In this document: positions 36,704 through 38,144 of the stretch, piece after piece
How positions within the stretch are numbered: the first letter of the stretch is position 1
Layout: each line of letters begins with the position of its first letter
From: a bacterium
GTDB lineage: Bacteria > Bacteroidota > Rhodothermia > Balneolales > M1805
Reading direction: 5' to 3'
Assembly: GCA_006226965.1 (NCBI GenBank)
Contig: SBGQ01000063.1
Span: 1-38,144, forward strand
Length of the DNA stretch: 38,144 nt
Program-made: the position numbers and the translations under genes
Notes under the pieces: generated by a model
Told to the model about the DNA's origin: nothing
Databases searched by the model: none
Seen by the model: only the letters and a program-made list of their open reading frames with translations

Positions 36704-37519
36704 TTACTTGTAGAAAAGTGATGCTAGAGTCATGTTTTGATTGCCTAAAAATTCCTTTGGCGTTACTCCAACAAGTTCTTTAAAATCTTTTATGAAATGA
36801 TTTTGGTCGAAATATTCATTCTCGTAAGCAATATCTGTTAGTGTTTCTGATTTTCTATTGAGCATCAAATTTAAACTAGCTTGTAGTCGAATGGCTTTAC
36901 CTAACTGTTTAGGGCTAATGCCAATTTGTTTTTTAAAATGCCTTTCAAGCTGTCTTCTTTTTGAAATGTCTTCTTTCAAAAGAACATGGATGGGAGTTGT
37001 TCCGTTTGTTTTGAGAAGAGTATCAACGGTTGATTTCACGATAGTACTAATCGTGTTTTTTTCATTGAGTTTTTTCAGAAAAAAGGTTTCAATAAGATCA
37101 ATTCTTTTTTGAGTGTCAATAGCTTGAATCATTTCTTCCTCTAATTCATAGGCTTCTGATTGCTCGAAAAGTTCAGAAACAGGTATTTCCTTATCAACCA
37201 AATTTTGAAGAGGCGTTTTCACGAAGTTTGCAAATCCAATAGGGTAGAAGCAGATAGCAAAAGTGTTTACATTACCAACGGGTAAAATATTAAATGATTT
37301 TGTTCGCTGTCCCATTATCATAGCATTGGGATGTAGGATAAATTCTGTTTCAGTAGTGAATCGTTTAATTTTATCGCCAAAATTGAACGTCATTTCTATA
37401 CAGCCATCAGGGACAATTGTTTGCTTTTGATTTTTGGGGTCAAAAGGGACTTCCAATGTCCAATAAAATTTGACAATTGATTCTAAGTCTTTATGTGGTT
37501 TAAAGGTCTGATAGTTCAC
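36704..37519 (-). CDS. AraC family transcriptional regulator
   Basis: 271 residues from GTG 37519. The start MNYQTFKPHKDLESIVKFYWTLE (GTG read as Met) is the usual start of AraC proteins with an N-terminal DUF6597-like ligand domain (IVPDGCIEMTFNFGD). The C-terminal half holds the two helix-turn-helix motifs (RRQLERHFKKQIGISPKQLGKAIR, LTDIAYENEYFDQNHFIKDFKELVGVTPKEF). An ATG at 37576 would add 19 residues, overlap the upstream frame and lacks similarity to the family, so it is rejected. It probably controls the VOC gene or the upstream membrane genes; target sites are not visible. Confidence 0.85.
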   Translation of the reverse strand: MNYQTFKPHKDLESIVKFYWTLEVPFDPKNQKQTIVPDGCIEMTFNFGDKIKRFTTETEFILHPNAMIMGQRTKSFNILPVGNVNTFAICFYPIGFANFVKTPLQNLVDKEIPVSELFEQSEAYELEEEMIQAIDTQKRIDLIETFFLKKLNEKNTISTIVKSTVDTLLKTNGTTPIHVLLKEDISKRRQLERHFKKQIGISPKQLGKAIRLQASLNLMLNRKSETLTDIAYENEYFDQNHFIKDFKELVGVTPKEFLGNQNMTLASLFYK

Positions 37520-37530
37520 TTTTGGTTTTT

Positions 37531-37794
37531 CTAAAATGACGCACAACGACAAACTGAACCGAACGTCGCAATGCAAATTACAAAGTGTTGATAGGTGTTT
37601 TTATTAATCTTGCTGTTCTTGGTTCCTTTAATTTGAAAGATAATTGAAAGTGCAAATCCTAGGAGAATGACAAATGGCAAGGTTGGTTTCTCAAATTTAA
37701 AATTTTCAAAATCGAATTCTTCGACTAAAGCTATCCCAATAATGATTGTTGGAATCAATAATACAATCGATAATCCTATGTAATTTTCCTTGCT
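37531..37794 (-). pseudogene. Membrane-protein segment, probably split from the upstream gene by a stop
   Basis: The frame is open from just after the TAA at 37795-37797 to the TAG at 37531 and codes for about 87 residues with two hydrophobic segments (IGLSIVLLIPTIIIGIALV and LPFVILLGFALSIIF). No ATG exists; only a TTG at 37758 could start it. It is in the same frame as the upstream membrane protein, so a nonsense mutation in one longer gene is a simple reading. The last 20 or so residues (TYQHFVICIATFG...) look like translated spacer. The AraC GTG lies 11 bp past its stop. Confidence 0.4.
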
Positions 37795-38144
37795 TTATTT
37801 TATCAAATCAATCAAAATCCCAATACCTAAGGAAATCAAAGTAAAAGAAATCAGTCCGAGGATATAAGAAATTAGAGCCTTTAAATAACTAACAAATTTT
37901 CGTTTGTCAAAGAATTGTCCTATTGCCCAAAATAAATAAATGAATACAAGATTTATTGCATAGTCAACGATCCTTAATTTGAACAGACTCTCTAGCATAC
38001 CCAAAAATGCTAACATCAACATTCCTATTCCCATAACAAAACATAATAGAATAAGAATTTCATAAAAGTTGTAATTGTATTTTCGAAAGAGAAATTTAAT
38101 CCATATAGCAATAAATATTGCCATAATAATATTTGAATAGCCAT
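37795..38144 (-). CDS. Polytopic membrane protein, partial
   Basis: The frame runs through the right window edge (upstream codons read GYSNIIMAIF), so the 5' end may be missing; an ATG at 38124 is the first in the window in this frame. About 115 residues are visible with three or four hydrophobic segments, aromatic-rich loops (FRKYNYNFYEI) and a charged loop FFDKRKFVSYLK. The pattern is weakly like the membrane part of DUF3667-type proteins, but I do not assign a family. It is AT-rich, and the TAA at 37795-37797 is followed by the same open frame. Confidence 0.55.
   Translation of the reverse strand, partial: GYSNIIMAIFIAIWIKFLFRKYNYNFYEILILLCFVMGIGMLMLAFLGMLESLFKLRIVDYAINLVFIYLFWAIGQFFDKRKFVSYLKALISYILGLISFTLISLGIGILIDLIK

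Noticed and set aside
37520-37576. ATG at 37576 as start of the AraC regulator
   Set aside because: It overlaps the upstream frame and the extra residues do not resemble AraC N-termini; GTG 37519 does.
37531-37600. GC-richer segment ahead of the AraC gene as a second attC site
   Set aside because: No RYYYAAC/GTTRRRY box pair with correct spacing could be found.

Overview
The window is AT-rich chromosomal DNA from a member of the Bacteroidota/Chlorobiota/Ignavibacteria superphylum; I cannot place it more finely. Three things point there. Two large secreted proteins end in a type IX secretion (T9SS) type A sorting domain with the NYPNPFNP signature. There is a Bacteroidota-style hybrid sensor kinase with an extracellular propeller. 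Most genes lack a Shine-Dalgarno sequence and several have TTG-N17-23-TAnnTTTG-like promoters. Almost everything is housekeeping, envelope or secretion related. No rRNA, tRNA, CRISPR array, transposase or integrase is visible.

Layout. 1-2.3 kb: the 3' end of an Omp85 (BamA/TamA-type) barrel gene, convergent with a DUF445 membrane protein. 2.3-6.2 kb: a gene-free control region with a LacI/CcpA-type operator laid over a candidate promoter, then an 818-aa T9SS cargo protein, a strong hairpin, and a secreted polysaccharide deacetylase that begins just behind the hairpin. 6.2-8.0 kb: a repeat-bearing spacer and a two-domain PPK2 polyphosphate kinase. 8.2-14.6 kb: a 2,095-aa modular T9SS cargo protein with an unusually strong ribosome binding site. 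14.7-20.6 kb: a small zinc-ribbon protein, a DUF2723 (GT117-type) membrane glycosyltransferase and a divergent M1 aminopeptidase lipoprotein. 20.7-26.9 kb: a hybrid sensor kinase, an M28 peptidase lipoprotein and a small membrane protein, all on the plus strand. 26.9-31.5 kb: cysE-cysM (serine to cysteine), a second Omp85 protein and a DUF2795 protein, all on the minus strand. 31.6-35.4 kb: tatA-gatA, convergent with a PDZ/S41 processing protease.

The right end, from 35.4 kb, is different. A 699-bp gene-free stretch carries an octanucleotide array and four short hairpins of one dispersed family. It is followed by a more AT-rich minus-strand group: a membrane protein whose frame is broken by one stop, an AraC regulator and a lipoprotein-anchored VOC protein. 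This looks like an accessory segment. A weak attC-like motif pair brackets the end of the VOC gene.

Most interesting leads: (1) a composite dispersed element (hairpin, about 40 bp, octamer array) present twice in opposite orientation; (2) the LacI-like operator over the T9SS cargo promoter, followed by a terminator that abuts the deacetylase start; (3) the strong SD and duplicated hybrid modules of the 2,095-aa protein; (4) a possibly leaderless Omp85 mRNA; (5) the accessory right flank. None is proven as a new system from sequence alone.
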